A DNA stretch of 64,000 nt. It comes from Pseudomonadota bacterium. Its GTDB lineage: Bacteria; Pseudomonadota; Gammaproteobacteria; Burkholderiales; Thiobacillaceae. Numbering within the stretch: the stretch's first letter is position 1; each line of letters begins with the position of its first letter. Below are positions 54,133 to 63,739 of this stretch, piece by piece. The notes beneath the pieces are model-generated. The model searched no databases, was not told the origin of the DNA, and saw only the letters and a list, made by a program, of their open reading frames with translations. The stretch spans positions 62,001 to 126,000 of the forward strand of contig JAJZRU010000004.1 in the NCBI GenBank assembly GCA_021802555.1, given 5' to 3'. A program made the translations under genes and the position numbers.

Positions 54133-54938
54133 GCGCCGCTACTCACACCACCGAACTGGAGCGCCAGCAGCGCCTGATCGCGGCCATCTTCGCGCCGCAG
54201 ATGGAGCCTGCCGCGTGCCCGGACGTGCTGCAGGACGGCGCGCGCCGGGAAGCGGGGCTGGCCGCCTACCGCGGCAACGGACTGGCGCACGCGCGCAATG
54301 CCCTGCGAGCGCAGTTCCCTACCGTGCTGGCCATGCTCGGCAACGACGCCTTCGACGTCCTGAGCGCGCGCTACTGGCGCGCCCGCCCGCCGCGGCGCGG
54401 CGATCTCGCCTGGGTGGGCGAGGAACTGCCCGCCTACATTGCGACCGTGGATAGCCTCGATGCCTGGCCCTGGCTCGCCGACTGCGCGCGCCTGGACTGG
54501 GCGATATGGCAGACGGCCGGCGCGGCACCGCCGCGCATGACGCACGCCGACCTGCAGCGCCTGGCGGCAGAAGACCCGGCCGGCCTGTCCCTGCGCCTTG
54601 CCGGCTGCACCGCGTACATTCCCTCTGCTTGGCCCATCGTCACCATCCACCTGGCACACCAGGACGAGGCCGCCGACTGGAGCATGGTCAGGCAGGCCAT
54701 CCTCGACGGCGGGGGCCAGACCGCCTGGGTCTGGCGCCCGCAGGGCGACGCAGCGGCCGAAGTGCGCACGATCGCCTTGGAAGACGCCGCCGCACGCTGG
54801 GTCGCGGCGCTGGCTGCAGGCGAGAGCATCGTCGGCGCCCTCGACGCTGCGGGCGAGGGTTTCGATTTCGCCGCCTGGATGCAAAAGGCGCTCGCCGAAG
54901 GCTGGCTCGACGGCGTTGCCGCCTTCGCGCCGCGCTGA
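54129..54938 (+). CDS. DUF2063 protein, RiPP recognition partner (BufC type)
   Basis: A 269-residue protein with the DUF2063 N-terminal domain (ELERQQRLIAAIFAPQM; YRGNGLAHARNALRAQFPTV; WVGEELPAYIA) and a less conserved C-terminal part. BufC-like partners bind the precursor peptide and help the MNIO; the domain is a RiPP recognition element relative. Translationally coupled to the DUF692 gene. No BufD (DoxX) gene or sigF/anti-sigma pair lies nearby in the window. Confidence 0.88.
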   Translation: MSAATHTTELERQQRLIAAIFAPQMEPAACPDVLQDGARREAGLAAYRGNGLAHARNALRAQFPTVLAMLGNDAFDVLSARYWRARPPRRGDLAWVGEELPAYIATVDSLDAWPWLADCARLDWAIWQTAGAAPPRMTHADLQRLAAEDPAGLSLRLAGCTAYIPSAWPIVTIHLAHQDEAADWSMVRQAILDGGGQTAWVWRPQGDAAAEVRTIALEDAAARWVAALAAGESIVGALDAAGEGFDFAAWMQKALAEGWLDGVAAFAPR

Positions 54939-55091
54939 CCGCCCGCCGCGCACCCTTCCCGTAGGGCGGAACTCCGCTCGGCACAGGCGGTCGCCTCGTG
55001 AAGCGCGCACGTGCGCGCAAATGCAGGCGCGACGACGCGCCGCGGCCGGGCGCGATCTGCCGCTGCTTCGTTTCTCAACACAGGAGGCTAC

Positions 55092-55658
55092 ATGAAATCA
55101 CCCACCTGGGAGCAAACCCTGACCTGGTTTCAGCACATCGATGCGCGGATTTTCGTGAGCGCGCTCGTTCTTCTGCTGTTCTGGCTCGCCGCGCGCATCG
55201 GCCGGCGCGCCCTGCGCGCCGGCCTCTCGCATCTGGGCCCGCACATCCAGATCGGCGAAGAACGCCGCCGGGTGCTGCAGAAAATCATCGATGCGACACT
55301 CTGGCTGCTCGCCCTGCTGGTGATTCTGGGCGTATGGGGCATACAGGCCAATGTCCTCTGGGCCGGACTCGCCAGCGTGCTGGCGGTCGCCGGCGTGGGC
55401 CTCATCGCCACCTGGGCCATGGTAAGCAATTGGACGGCCTGGATGCTCATCGTGCTCACGCGCCCCTTCCGCCCTGGCGACGAAGTGCAGATCCTGCCGG
55501 AAAATCTCTCCGGGCGGGTTGCGCGCCAGGGGCTGATGTTCACCGAACTGGATCAGGACGACGGCGGCTGCGTGGTAGTGCCCAACAATTTCTTCTTCCA
55601 GCGCATTTACGTGCGCCGTGCCGGCGCCCCGGAATCCGGCGGGCGCCAGGCGGCCTGA
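55092..55658 (+). CDS. Small mechanosensitive channel (MscS family)
   Basis: A 188-residue MscS-type protein. There are three likely membrane helices: FVSALVLLLFWLAARIG, LWLLALLVILGVWGI and the pore-lining SVLAVAGVGLIATWAMV, then the beta domain with RPFRPGDEVQIL and CVVVPNNFFF. The C-terminal alpha-beta domain is truncated relative to E. coli MscS. AGGAGG precedes the ATG. It lies 150 bases after the bufferin cluster; osmotic release of sucrose is a tempting but unproven link to the sucrose operon. Confidence 0.88.
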   Translation: MKSPTWEQTLTWFQHIDARIFVSALVLLLFWLAARIGRRALRAGLSHLGPHIQIGEERRRVLQKIIDATLWLLALLVILGVWGIQANVLWAGLASVLAVAGVGLIATWAMVSNWTAWMLIVLTRPFRPGDEVQILPENLSGRVARQGLMFTELDQDDGGCVVVPNNFFFQRIYVRRAGAPESGGRQAA

Positions 55659-55663
55659 GGCAC

Positions 55664-56173
55664 TCAGGAACACCAGCATTCGCCGCGCCCGCAGTTCTGC
55701 AGCCGGCTCTGCGTCGACCTCACCTTGCCGGTGGAAGCGTTGAACAGCACGTCGAAATAGGACGCCTCGTTCCATACGCTGCAGTAGGCCCACTCCCAGA
55801 CCAGTTCGCCGCGCGCCTTGAAATAAGCGGTCCAGGGCGCGTAAGGCGGGCCGATGAGATGCAGCACCTGGGTCTTGCTCATGCCAGGTTCGATGCGCGC
55901 GAAATGCCTCCCCGTGAGGACGTTGGCAATGCCCGCCAGCCTGCCGTCGGGGGCGATGGTGGCGAAATAGGTCTGGTAGCCCTCGGGCCCGCGCGGGTAG
56001 GCGAGCACGCGGCCGCCGTCGGCCCTGCGCCAGCGCAGGGCGGGCCGCCCCATGAGTCCGACGACATCGTGCTCGGTGGCGACTCCGGGCTTGAGCCCGG
56101 CGCCGTCGTAGGACGCGCAGCCCGATAAAAGCAGCGCCGCCAGTGCGGCTGGCAAGAAGGTGGCTGGCTTCAT
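55664..56173 (-). CDS. SmpA/OmlA (BamE-domain) lipoprotein
   Basis: A 169-residue lipoprotein: lipobox LLLSGC after MKPATFLPAALAALL, then GVATEHDVVGLMGRPALRWR and the second repeat EPGMSKTQVLHLIGPPYAPW, each resembling the BamE fold, here in duplicate. The C-terminus is cysteine rich (NCGRGECWCS). The start at 56173 is chosen because the signal peptide begins there. It is convergent with the MscS gene (5-base gap). Possible outer-membrane assembly or lipoprotein role. Confidence 0.8.
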   Translation of the reverse strand: MKPATFLPAALAALLLSGCASYDGAGLKPGVATEHDVVGLMGRPALRWRRADGGRVLAYPRGPEGYQTYFATIAPDGRLAGIANVLTGRHFARIEPGMSKTQVLHLIGPPYAPWTAYFKARGELVWEWAYCSVWNEASYFDVLFNASTGKVRSTQSRLQNCGRGECWCS

Positions 56174-56229
56174 GGCGGCAACCTGGTGACGATCTTGCCA
56201 ATACGACCGCGAATGGGGTGCGGCGTTCC

Positions 56230-57339
56230 TCAATAGAGGCGGTGGCGGAACAACCAGGCCGCGGTTGCCATGGTCAGCAGGCCGATGGCGGCCAGCGGCA
56301 GATACTGGCTCCATAGCAGCGACACGCCGTCGCCCTCCAGAAACACGCCGCGCAGGATCACGAGGAAATAGCGCATGGGGTTGAGGTAGGTCAGGTACTG
56401 CACCGCAGGCGGCATGTTGGCGATGGGCGTGGCGAAGCCGGACAGAATGACCGCCGGCACGAGAAAGAGGAAGGCGCCCAAAAGCCCTTGCTGCTGGGTC
56501 GCCGCGGCCGCCGAAATCATGAGGCCAACTCCAACCGCCGACATGAGGAAAAATATCAGCCCGAGATAAAGCGCGGCCAGGCTGCCCAGCAGCGGAACGT
56601 GAAACCACAGCACTGCGATGAGGACGATGCCCGTGCCTTCCAGGAGGCCCACGATCAGCCCCGGCAAGGCCTTGCCGATGAGGATTTCCAAGGGCCTATA
56701 GGGCGTGACCAGCAACTGGTCGAAGGTGCCCGCCTCGCGTTCGCGCGCTACCGACAGGCTGGTCACCACCATCGCCACCACCAGGGTCAGCAGCCCGACG
56801 ATGCCCGGCACGATGAACCAACGCGACAGCAAATTCGGGTTGTACCAGGCGCGGATTTTCAGCAGCGCGGGCGGGTGGTCCCAGCCGTGGTCGGCGGCCC
56901 ATTGCTCGTTGAAGCCCTGCACGACGGCGGACACGTAATTGAGCGCGATGCCCGCGGTGTTGGAATTGCGCCCGTCGATGATGACCTGCACGGGTGCCGA
57001 GCGATGCAGCAGCAGGTCGCGGGTGAAATGCGGCCCCAGGTGCAGCACCAGGAGCGCGTCGCGGCTTTCCAGCAGGCGCGCCGCCTGCGCGTCGCTGTTG
57101 ACTTCGGCGACCGGCCGGAATATCGAAGTGCCAGCGAAACGCGCAAGGAAGTTGCGCGCCGCGGCGCCGCTGTCCTCGTTGTAGATGGCATAGGGCACGT
57201 GATTGAGATCGAAGCTGGCGGCATAGCCGAACACCACCAGTTGCAGGATGGGCGGCACGATGAGCGCCATGCGGCTCACCTTGTCGCGCAGCAGGGCGAG
57301 AAACTCCTTCACCGTGAGAGCCCAGATGCGCGCCGGCAT
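56230..57339 (-). CDS. ABC-2 type permease (YbhR-like)
   Basis: A 369-residue ABC-2 permease. Six membrane helices are expected; clear ones are MALIVPPILQLVVFGYAASF, IVGLLTLVVAMVVTSLSV, VGVGLMISAAAATQQQGLLG and LLTMATAAWLFRHRLY. The large loop between helices 1 and 2 (YNEDSGAAARNFLARFAGTS) and the ABC-2 signature LLGAFLFLVPAVILSGFATP are typical. It is the last gene of a four-gene operon and lies next to a paralogous permease. Confidence 0.92.
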   Translation of the reverse strand: MPARIWALTVKEFLALLRDKVSRMALIVPPILQLVVFGYAASFDLNHVPYAIYNEDSGAAARNFLARFAGTSIFRPVAEVNSDAQAARLLESRDALLVLHLGPHFTRDLLLHRSAPVQVIIDGRNSNTAGIALNYVSAVVQGFNEQWAADHGWDHPPALLKIRAWYNPNLLSRWFIVPGIVGLLTLVVAMVVTSLSVAREREAGTFDQLLVTPYRPLEILIGKALPGLIVGLLEGTGIVLIAVLWFHVPLLGSLAALYLGLIFFLMSAVGVGLMISAAAATQQQGLLGAFLFLVPAVILSGFATPIANMPPAVQYLTYLNPMRYFLVILRGVFLEGDGVSLLWSQYLPLAAIGLLTMATAAWLFRHRLY

Positions 57340-57341
57340 GC

Positions 57342-58454
57342 TCAGTCCAGCCTTTTCCGGGACAGGCGCGCGACGATGCCGAGAAAGAACAGCGCCATGA
57401 CCAGCAGGGCGGCGCCGTTGGGCAGGATGACCGACCAGACGTTGCCGGCCAGGAATACGGTCTGCAGGATGGCGACGAAATAACGCGCGGCGATGACGTG
57501 GGTGATGACCTGTATGGGCTCGGGCATGGAACGGATGTCGAAGATGAAGCCCGAGAGGATGAAAGCCGGCAGGAAGGTGACGATGATGGCGATGAGCCCG
57601 GCCACGAACTGGCTCTTGGCCGCGGTCGAGATCAGCAGTCCCATGCCCAGCGCGGCGAGCAGGAACAGGGCAGCAGAGCCGAACAGCACCAGCGCCGAGC
57701 CGCGCAGCGGCACGTGGAAAAGCCACAGCGCCATGGCCACCGACAGCGCCATGCCGCCCATGCCCAGCACGAAGTAGGGCAGCACCTTGCCGAGCAGGAT
57801 TTCGCGCATGCTCACGGGCGTGGCCATGAGCGCCTCGTAGGTGCCGCGCTCCCATTCGCGCGCCACCACCAGGGCGGTGAGCAGCGCGCCGATGAGCGTC
57901 ATAACGACGGCGATGAGGCCGGGCACCAGATAGTCGCGGCTGCGCAGCGCCGGGTTGTACCAGATGCGGCTTTGCAACTCGACGGGCAGCGCCAGCCGGC
58001 CGCCGCGCAACCGCGCTTCGCGCGCCAGCCACTGCACCCACACGCCCTGCACATAGCCCTCCAGGATGCGCGCGTCGTTGGCGTCCACGCCGTTCACCGC
58101 GACACCGACCGGCGCATCGCCGGCGGTGAGCGCCCGGCGCGAGAAATCTCCGCGCAGCCAGACGATGCCGTTGATGCGGCGTTCCTGCATGGCCTCCCGC
58201 GCCGCCGCGATGCCGCCGTACTCGCGCACGTCGAAATACGGCGACTCGCGCATGCCGGCGACGAAGGCCTGCGTCTGCGGCGTCGGCGCATCCACCACCA
58301 CGCCCACCGGCACATGCTTGGCATCGAGCGAGACGCCGTAGCCGAAGATCAGCAGCAACACCACCGGCAGGACGAAGGCGATGGCGATGGCGGAGGGGTC
58401 GCGCACGATCTGCAGCACCTCCTTGCGCATGAGGCCGACCAACCGCGTGTTCAT
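57342..58454 (-). CDS. ABC-2 type permease (YbhS-like)
   Basis: A 370-residue ABC-2 permease paralogous to its neighbour. Features: LRKEVLQIVRDPSAI-type cytoplasmic start (GLMRKEVLQIVRDPSAIAIA), VLLLIFGYGVSLDA, extracellular loop with YFDVREYGGIAAAREA, LIAVVMTLIGALLTALVV and the FLPAFILSGFIFDIRSMP motif. It overlaps the ATPase gene stop by 4 bases (ATGA) and leaves only 2 bases to the next permease, implying a heterodimeric pump. Confidence 0.92.
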   Translation of the reverse strand: MNTRLVGLMRKEVLQIVRDPSAIAIAFVLPVVLLLIFGYGVSLDAKHVPVGVVVDAPTPQTQAFVAGMRESPYFDVREYGGIAAAREAMQERRINGIVWLRGDFSRRALTAGDAPVGVAVNGVDANDARILEGYVQGVWVQWLAREARLRGGRLALPVELQSRIWYNPALRSRDYLVPGLIAVVMTLIGALLTALVVAREWERGTYEALMATPVSMREILLGKVLPYFVLGMGGMALSVAMALWLFHVPLRGSALVLFGSAALFLLAALGMGLLISTAAKSQFVAGLIAIIVTFLPAFILSGFIFDIRSMPEPIQVITHVIAARYFVAILQTVFLAGNVWSVILPNGAALLVMALFFLGIVARLSRKRLD

Positions 58455-60157
58455 GCCGCGCTGCGCAAGCCCGCCTCGTGCTGCTCGATGAGCTCGACGA
58501 AGGCGTCTTCCATGCTGGGATGGGGCAGATCGTCCCGGACGGCGCGCGCACGAATCTGCGCGGGCGTGCCGGCAGCGAGCACTTCGCCCAGCGACATCAG
58601 CACCAGGCGATCGCAGTATTCCGCCTCTTCCATGAAATGCGTGGTGATGAGCACGGTCACGCCCGCGGCGGCGAAGGCATTGATGCGCTGCCAGAATTCG
58701 CGCCGCGCCAGCGGATCGACGCCCGAGGTGGGCTCGTCCAGAAACAGGATGTCCGGCTCGTGCATGAGGGCGCCGGCCAGGGCCAGGCGCTGCTTGTAGC
58801 CCAGCGGCAGATCGGCGGCATCGACGCACCGGTAGGGTGTCAATTCGAATTCGCACAAGGCCCGGGACAGGCGTTCCTTGCGCCGTGCGCCCGTGAGGCC
58901 GTAGGCGGCGGCAAAGAACGCCAGATTCTGCTCCACGCTCAGATTGCCATACAGAGAAAACTTCTGCGACACATAGCCGATGCGTCCGCGCGCCTGCGCC
59001 GGCGCGCTGCGCAAGTCCACGCCCGCCACGCTCAGGCTGCCGGAGGATGGCGGCAGCAGGCCGCACAGCATGCGGAAGGTGGTGGTCTTGCCCGCACCGT
59101 TGGCGCCCAACAGGCCGAACACTTCGCCGCGCCGCACGGCGAAGCTCACGCCTTTGACCGCTGCGAAGCTGCCGAAGCGCCGGCCGAGGTCCTGCACGCG
59201 GATGACTTCCCCGTCAGACGGCGGATCGACGGCCCGGGGTGCCGCGGGCAGGGCGCCGGCGGCCGCCGGCTTGAGCAGCGCCACGAAGGCGTCCTCGAAG
59301 CGCGGCGCCGCGGGCTGCGCACCCACCGGCGGTGCGCCTCCCTCTTTGAGCACCAGGCGCACGCCCTCGGCCTGGATCAGCGCATCCAGGACATCGGGGG
59401 CGCCCTCCAGGCTGCGCTGCAAGGCGCGCCGCTCGCCTTCCCCGGCCGGCACCATGTACACCCGCCCGGCCAGGGGCGCGGTGAACACCGCGGACCGATG
59501 CTGGCCGATGAGCCTGCCCTCGCGCAGCAGGACGACTTCGCGGCAGTGCTGCGCTTCGTCCAGATAGGCGGTGGACACGAGCACGGTGGTGCCGCCCTCT
59601 CGCACCAGGCGCTCGATGATGGCCCACAACTCACGCCGCGACACCGGGTCCACGCCCACCGTGGGCTCGTCCAGCAGGAGCAGGCGGGGCGGACGCACGA
59701 GGGTGCAGGCCAGACCCAGCTTCTGCTTCATGCCGCCCGAAAGCTGGCCGGCCAGGCGGGCGCCGAACGGCCCCAGCGCGGTCAGGCGCAAAAGTTCGGC
59801 ATAGCGTTGCGGCCGCTCAGGGTGCGGCAGGCTTTGCAAATCGGCATACAGGTCGAGGTTCTCCTGCACGGTGAGATCTTCGTACAGGCCGAAATGCTGC
59901 GGCATGTAGCCGATGGCGCCCTGCACGGCCGCAGCCTCGCGCCGGGTGTCGTGGCCGAGGACGACCACCCTGCCGGCGTCGGGGCGCAGCAGCCCGGCGG
60001 CCAGACGCAACAACGTGGTCTTGCCCGCCCCGTCCGGTCCGAACAGACCGACGATGCCGCCGGGCTCCAGCGTCAGGCTCAAGCCTTCCAACGCCGGCCC
60101 GGCGGCGCCGGAAAAGCGCTTGGTCACGTCCTCGAAAACGAGCATGGGCGGCGCCAT
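58451..60157 (-). CDS. ABC transporter ATPase with two nucleotide-binding domains (YbhF-like)
   Basis: A 568-residue fused ATPase. Domain 1 has Walker A GPDGAGKTTLLRLAAGLL, signature LSGGMKQKLGLACTLVRPPR and Walker B LLLLDEPTVGVDP; domain 2 has GANGAGKTTTFRMLCGLLPP, a less typical signature (LPLGYKQRLALAGAL) and LFLDEPTSGVDPLARREF. The pair of domains, HlyD-type adaptor and two ABC-2 permeases correspond to the YbhG-F-S-R system, which exports cationic drugs in E. coli. The start is ATG 60157; an internal ATG 12 bases in is also possible. Confidence 0.93.
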   Translation of the reverse strand: MAPPMLVFEDVTKRFSGAAGPALEGLSLTLEPGGIVGLFGPDGAGKTTLLRLAAGLLRPDAGRVVVLGHDTRREAAAVQGAIGYMPQHFGLYEDLTVQENLDLYADLQSLPHPERPQRYAELLRLTALGPFGARLAGQLSGGMKQKLGLACTLVRPPRLLLLDEPTVGVDPVSRRELWAIIERLVREGGTTVLVSTAYLDEAQHCREVVLLREGRLIGQHRSAVFTAPLAGRVYMVPAGEGERRALQRSLEGAPDVLDALIQAEGVRLVLKEGGAPPVGAQPAAPRFEDAFVALLKPAAAGALPAAPRAVDPPSDGEVIRVQDLGRRFGSFAAVKGVSFAVRRGEVFGLLGANGAGKTTTFRMLCGLLPPSSGSLSVAGVDLRSAPAQARGRIGYVSQKFSLYGNLSVEQNLAFFAAAYGLTGARRKERLSRALCEFELTPYRCVDAADLPLGYKQRLALAGALMHEPDILFLDEPTSGVDPLARREFWQRINAFAAAGVTVLITTHFMEEAEYCDRLVLMSLGEVLAAGTPAQIRARAVRDDLPHPSMEDAFVELIEQHEAGLRSAA

Positions 60158-60169
60158 ACAGAAGCCGCG

Positions 60170-61207
60170 TCAGGGCCGGCAGTCTGTCTCGGGCGCCGGC
60201 CCTGACGCATTGGCGCGCAAAGAAATGGTCACGGTCACGGGCATGCCCAAGCGCAGCGCACCCTCGGGGTTGCAGGCATACACGCGCGCCTGGTACACGA
60301 GCTGGGTGCGCAGCTCCGGGGTTTCCACCGTCTTGGGGGTGAACTCCGCCGTGGGCGAGACATAACCTATCCAACCCCTAAATCGGCGGCCGGGAAAGCT
60401 GTCGTTGGCGATGTCCGCACGCATGCCTGGGCGCACCCGGCCGAGCGCCGTCTCCGGCACGTAGACCCGCGCCCATACCGGATTGCTGAGCGCCAGGGTA
60501 TAGACCGGTGTCTGCGGGTTTGCCATGTCACCCGGCTCCAGGATGCGGTCGTCGATGACGCCGGACGCCGGCGCATACAGGCTGGTGTCGGCGAGCTCGC
60601 GCCGGGCCAGGGCGAGCGCGGCCCGGTCGGCTTCGAGCGCGGCGCGCGCGGCGTCGATGTCTTCCTTGCGCGGCCCCTTCACCGCCAGCGCCAGCGCCTG
60701 CCGGCGCGCGGCGAGTTCGGCGCGCGCGCCCTTGAGCGCGGCGGCGGCATTGTCCACGGCCTGGGGCGAGACGAAATCCTGCTGCGCGAGCGAGACTTGG
60801 CGGCGGTAAGTCGCTTCGGCATTGTCGAGCGCCGCCTGCGCCGCGGCCGCCTGGGCGCGCGCCTGGGCGATTTCCTCGGGCCGGCTGCCGGCCTCAAGGC
60901 GCGCCAGCACCTGGGCCTGGGCGGCCAGCCTGGACCGGGCCTGGGCCACCGCATCGGCATAGCGCACGGGATCGAGCCGGGCGACGAGTCGGCCCGCCTT
61001 GACCGCGTCGCCCTCGCGCACGGCCAGGCTCTGGATGCGTCCGCTGGCGTTGAAGGCCAGTTGAACTTCGCGGATGTCGATGTTGCCGTACAGCGTGAGG
61101 CGATGCGCGGGCGCCGCATGTTCCCGGCGCCAGAAGAAAACTGCCGCCGCCACTGCCGCCAGAAGGATCAAGGGCAGGAGCACGAGTCGCAGCTTCTTGG
61201 TATTCAT
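60170..61207 (-). CDS. HlyD-family secretion adaptor (YbhG-like)
   Basis: A 345-residue membrane fusion protein with one N-terminal membrane helix (RLVLLPLILLAAVAAAVFFW), a coiled-coil hairpin (ARSRLAAQAQVLARLEAGSR and beyond) and beta-barrel segments (NPVWARVYVPETALGRVRPG). It heads the four-gene exporter operon. The ATG at 61207 was preferred over 61237 because the membrane helix follows directly. Confidence 0.92.
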   Translation of the reverse strand: MNTKKLRLVLLPLILLAAVAAAVFFWRREHAAPAHRLTLYGNIDIREVQLAFNASGRIQSLAVREGDAVKAGRLVARLDPVRYADAVAQARSRLAAQAQVLARLEAGSRPEEIAQARAQAAAAQAALDNAEATYRRQVSLAQQDFVSPQAVDNAAAALKGARAELAARRQALALAVKGPRKEDIDAARAALEADRAALALARRELADTSLYAPASGVIDDRILEPGDMANPQTPVYTLALSNPVWARVYVPETALGRVRPGMRADIANDSFPGRRFRGWIGYVSPTAEFTPKTVETPELRTQLVYQARVYACNPEGALRLGMPVTVTISLRANASGPAPETDCRP

Positions 61208-61328
61208 GGGATGACGGGCGCCGGATTCAACCGCCATTAAAGCACATCGAGGATGACCCGCCCCATGGGCGAAAACCCGGCCGGTACTGCTACCATGCCT
61301 GGGTTTGCCTTACCTCGGGAGGACTATC

Positions 61329-61778
61329 ATGAACGCGAAAACCACAGCCCTGGGCATTGCGTGCGCATTGACGGCTGCGCCGGCCCTGGCCTTCACGACG
61401 CAAATGCAAATCCAGAGCGGCACTCTCCCGCAGGTGTACCAGATCCAGAAGCAGGAGGAAGCGATCTATTGGCGCCAGGTGGAGGAAATCGTCGCCGGGC
61501 GCCTGCGCCGCCTGCGCGTGGCCGAAGAACACACGGCCGCCACCGCGGCCGGCCACCCGGTCAAGCTGCCCACCGGACACTGCCAGGCCATCGCCGTCAT
61601 CCAGGCGGACGGCACGGTGACGCGCTCGGAACTCGGCCAGTGCAGGCACCGGGCCATCGGCGACGATTTGCTGAAAGCGCTGCAGCAATCCTCGCCGCTG
61701 CCGCCTTTCGGCCGCCCGATCAACATGACCGTCACCGTCAACGCCAACGAATCCTACCCCGGCAAGTACGGCAACTGA
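61329..61778 (+). CDS. Small exported protein with TonB/TolA C-terminal-like domain
   Basis: The 149-residue product has a signal peptide (TTALGIACALTAAPALAFTT) and a C-terminal region GHCQAIAVIQADGTVTRSEL followed by GQCRHRAIGDDLLKALQQSS and LPPFGRPINMTVTVNAN, the beta-alpha-beta layout and small-residue pattern of TonB/TolA C-terminal domains. The two cysteines (GHC, GQC) could pair. AGGAGG precedes the ATG. No TonB box or ExbBD neighbours were seen. Function unknown. Confidence 0.65.
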   Translation: MNAKTTALGIACALTAAPALAFTTQMQIQSGTLPQVYQIQKQEEAIYWRQVEEIVAGRLRRLRVAEEHTAATAAGHPVKLPTGHCQAIAVIQADGTVTRSELGQCRHRAIGDDLLKALQQSSPLPPFGRPINMTVTVNANESYPGKYGN

Positions 61779-61891
61779 ATCCCGGCGCCATGCGCTTCCC
61801 CGCGCGCGGCCGCCTGCAACGGCAGGCCGAACCGGGAGCGCAACACCGCGGAAATTCGGCAACTCGAATTTCCCCGCCATAATGGTGTGCC

Positions 61892-63739
61892 ATGCAGCGC
61901 ATCGACCCTGCCGTTCTCGCCTACACTGCCGACGGCACGCCTTACGCCCCCGCTTTTGACGACGTCTACCACGGCCGCGCCGGGGGGCTGGAGCAGGCGC
62001 GTGCGGTGTTCCTCGCGGGCAACGGACTGCCACGGCGCTGGCGCGACAAAGCGTGTTTCGTCATTCTCGAAACCGGCTTCGGCCTGGGCCTCAACTTCCT
62101 CGCCACCTGGGCAGCCTGGCGCGCCGACCCTGCACGCTGCGCGCGTCTGCATTTCGTCTCCCTGGAAAAGCACCCCTTCCGCGCCGCGGACCTGGAGCGG
62201 CTGCACCAACCCTGGCCGGAGCTCGCCCCCCTCGCCGCGCAGCTGCGCGCGCACTGGCCGATGCCGGTGCCGGGCGCCCAGCGCCTGCACTTCGAAGCCG
62301 GCGCCGTCACGCTGAGCCTCTTTTTCGGCGACGCGCAAGCGCTGCTGCCGCAGCTCAATCTGCGCGCCGACGCGCTTTATCTGGACGGCTTCGCGCCCTC
62401 CAAAAATCCGGAGCTCTGGAGCCCGGAGTTCCTCGCGCAAGCAGCCTCGAAAATGCGCCCCGGCGCTAGCTTCGCCACCTGGTGCGCCGCGGGCGACGTG
62501 CGCCGCGCGCTGCAAGGCGCGGGCTTTGCGGTCGAACGCCGAGCGGGCCACGCCGGCAAGCGCGAGATGCTGGGCGGCGCCTGCGGCGCGCCGGACAAAG
62601 ACACCGCGCCTGCATCCGCGCCGGCACGCGCCCTCGTGCTCGGCGCCGGGCTCGCCGGCACCGGCGCCGCCGAACGCCTTGCCGCGCGCGGCTGCGCCGT
62701 CACTCTGCTGGAGCAGGACGACGCGGTGGCGAGCCGCGCGTCGGGCAATCCGGCCGGCGCCTTCCGCCCCCTCGTGTCGAGGGACGACAACCGCCTGGCG
62801 CGCCTCTCGCGCGCCGCCTACTGCTATGCGCTGACGCGCTGGCGCGAACTCAAATCCCTGGGCCTGCGCATGGAGCAATGCGGCGTGCGGCAACTGGCGC
62901 AGAGCGATGCCGAGTTGCAGCGCTGGCACGCGCTTCTGGAGAACTTTCCGGACGATTATCTCGGCGCCGCGGAAAGCGGCTACCGCGTGCCGCAGGGCGG
63001 CTGGCTGGCGCCGGCCAGCCTGTGCCGTGCCCAATTGGCCGCCTGCGGCGACGCTCTGGATCTGCGCTTGGGCGTGCGCGTGGAAACGCTGCGCCGCGTT
63101 AACGAAAACTGGCTGGCCCTGGATGCCCAAGGCCGCGAACTCGCCCGCGCGCCCTGCGTGATCCTGGCAAATGCGCAAGACGCCGCACGCCTGGCTCCCG
63201 AACTGCCGCTGCGCAGCGTGCGCGGCCAGTTGAGCTATCTGCCCGCTGCGGCTCTGCCCATATTCCATGAGGTGCACGCACGCGAAGGCTATGTGCTCCC
63301 GCCGATCGACGGCCTGTGCGTGGCGGGCGCCAGCTATGATTTCGGCAGCGATGCGACCGAGCCCATCCAAAGCGCGCATGAGGAGAACCTGCGCCGCGTC
63401 GCCGCCATTTTCCCTTCGTTGAGGATCGGCCTTGATCCGGGGCAGTTGGGCGGGCGCGTGGCCTTCCGCGCCATGACCCCGGACCGCCATCCCGTCGCCG
63501 GGCCGCTGCCCGCGCCGCTGGCCGCACAAGAACCCGAGCAGCTCGCGCTGTGGCCGCGCCAGGAGGGGCTTTATGCGCTCACCGGCCTGGGCTCGCGCGG
63601 CATCGTCTGGTCCGCCCTGCTGGGGGAGCTCGTCGCCTGCCAGATCGGCGGCGAGCCCCTGCCTCTGGAGCAGGAGCTGCTCGACGCCATCGACCCCGCG
63701 CGCTTCACTTGGCGCGCGCACAAGCAGGTGCGTCCATGA
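61892..63739 (+). CDS. mnmC: tRNA U34 5-methylaminomethyl-2-thiouridine synthase MnmC (bifunctional)
   Basis: The 615-residue protein joins two enzymes acting on the wobble uridine of tRNA. The N-terminal SAM-dependent methyltransferase (about residues 1-240) has [18 protein letters not shown] and [20 protein letters not shown]; the C-terminal FAD oxidoreductase has the dinucleotide motif [20 protein letters not shown] and the ending [18 protein letters not shown]. The AddA gene begins within its stop codon (ATGA). Confidence 0.96.
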   Translation: MQRIDPAVLAYTADGTPYAPAFDDVYHGRAGGLEQARAVFLAGNGLPRRWRDKACFVILETGFGLGLNFLATWAAWRADPARCARLHFVSLEKHPFRAADLERLHQPWPELAPLAAQLRAHWPMPVPGAQRLHFEAGAVTLSLFFGDAQALLPQLNLRADALYLDGFAPSKNPELWSPEFLAQAASKMRPGASFATWCAAGDVRRALQGAGFAVERRAGHAGKREMLGGACGAPDKDTAPASAPARALVLGAGLAGTGAAERLAARGCAVTLLEQDDAVASRASGNPAGAFRPLVSRDDNRLARLSRAAYCYALTRWRELKSLGLRMEQCGVRQLAQSDAELQRWHALLENFPDDYLGAAESGYRVPQGGWLAPASLCRAQLAACGDALDLRLGVRVETLRRVNENWLALDAQGRELARAPCVILANAQDAARLAPELPLRSVRGQLSYLPAAALPIFHEVHAREGYVLPPIDGLCVAGASYDFGSDATEPIQSAHEENLRRVAAIFPSLRIGLDPGQLGGRVAFRAMTPDRHPVAGPLPAPLAAQEPEQLALWPRQEGLYALTGLGSRGIVWSALLGELVACQIGGEPLPLEQELLDAIDPARFTWRAHKQVRP

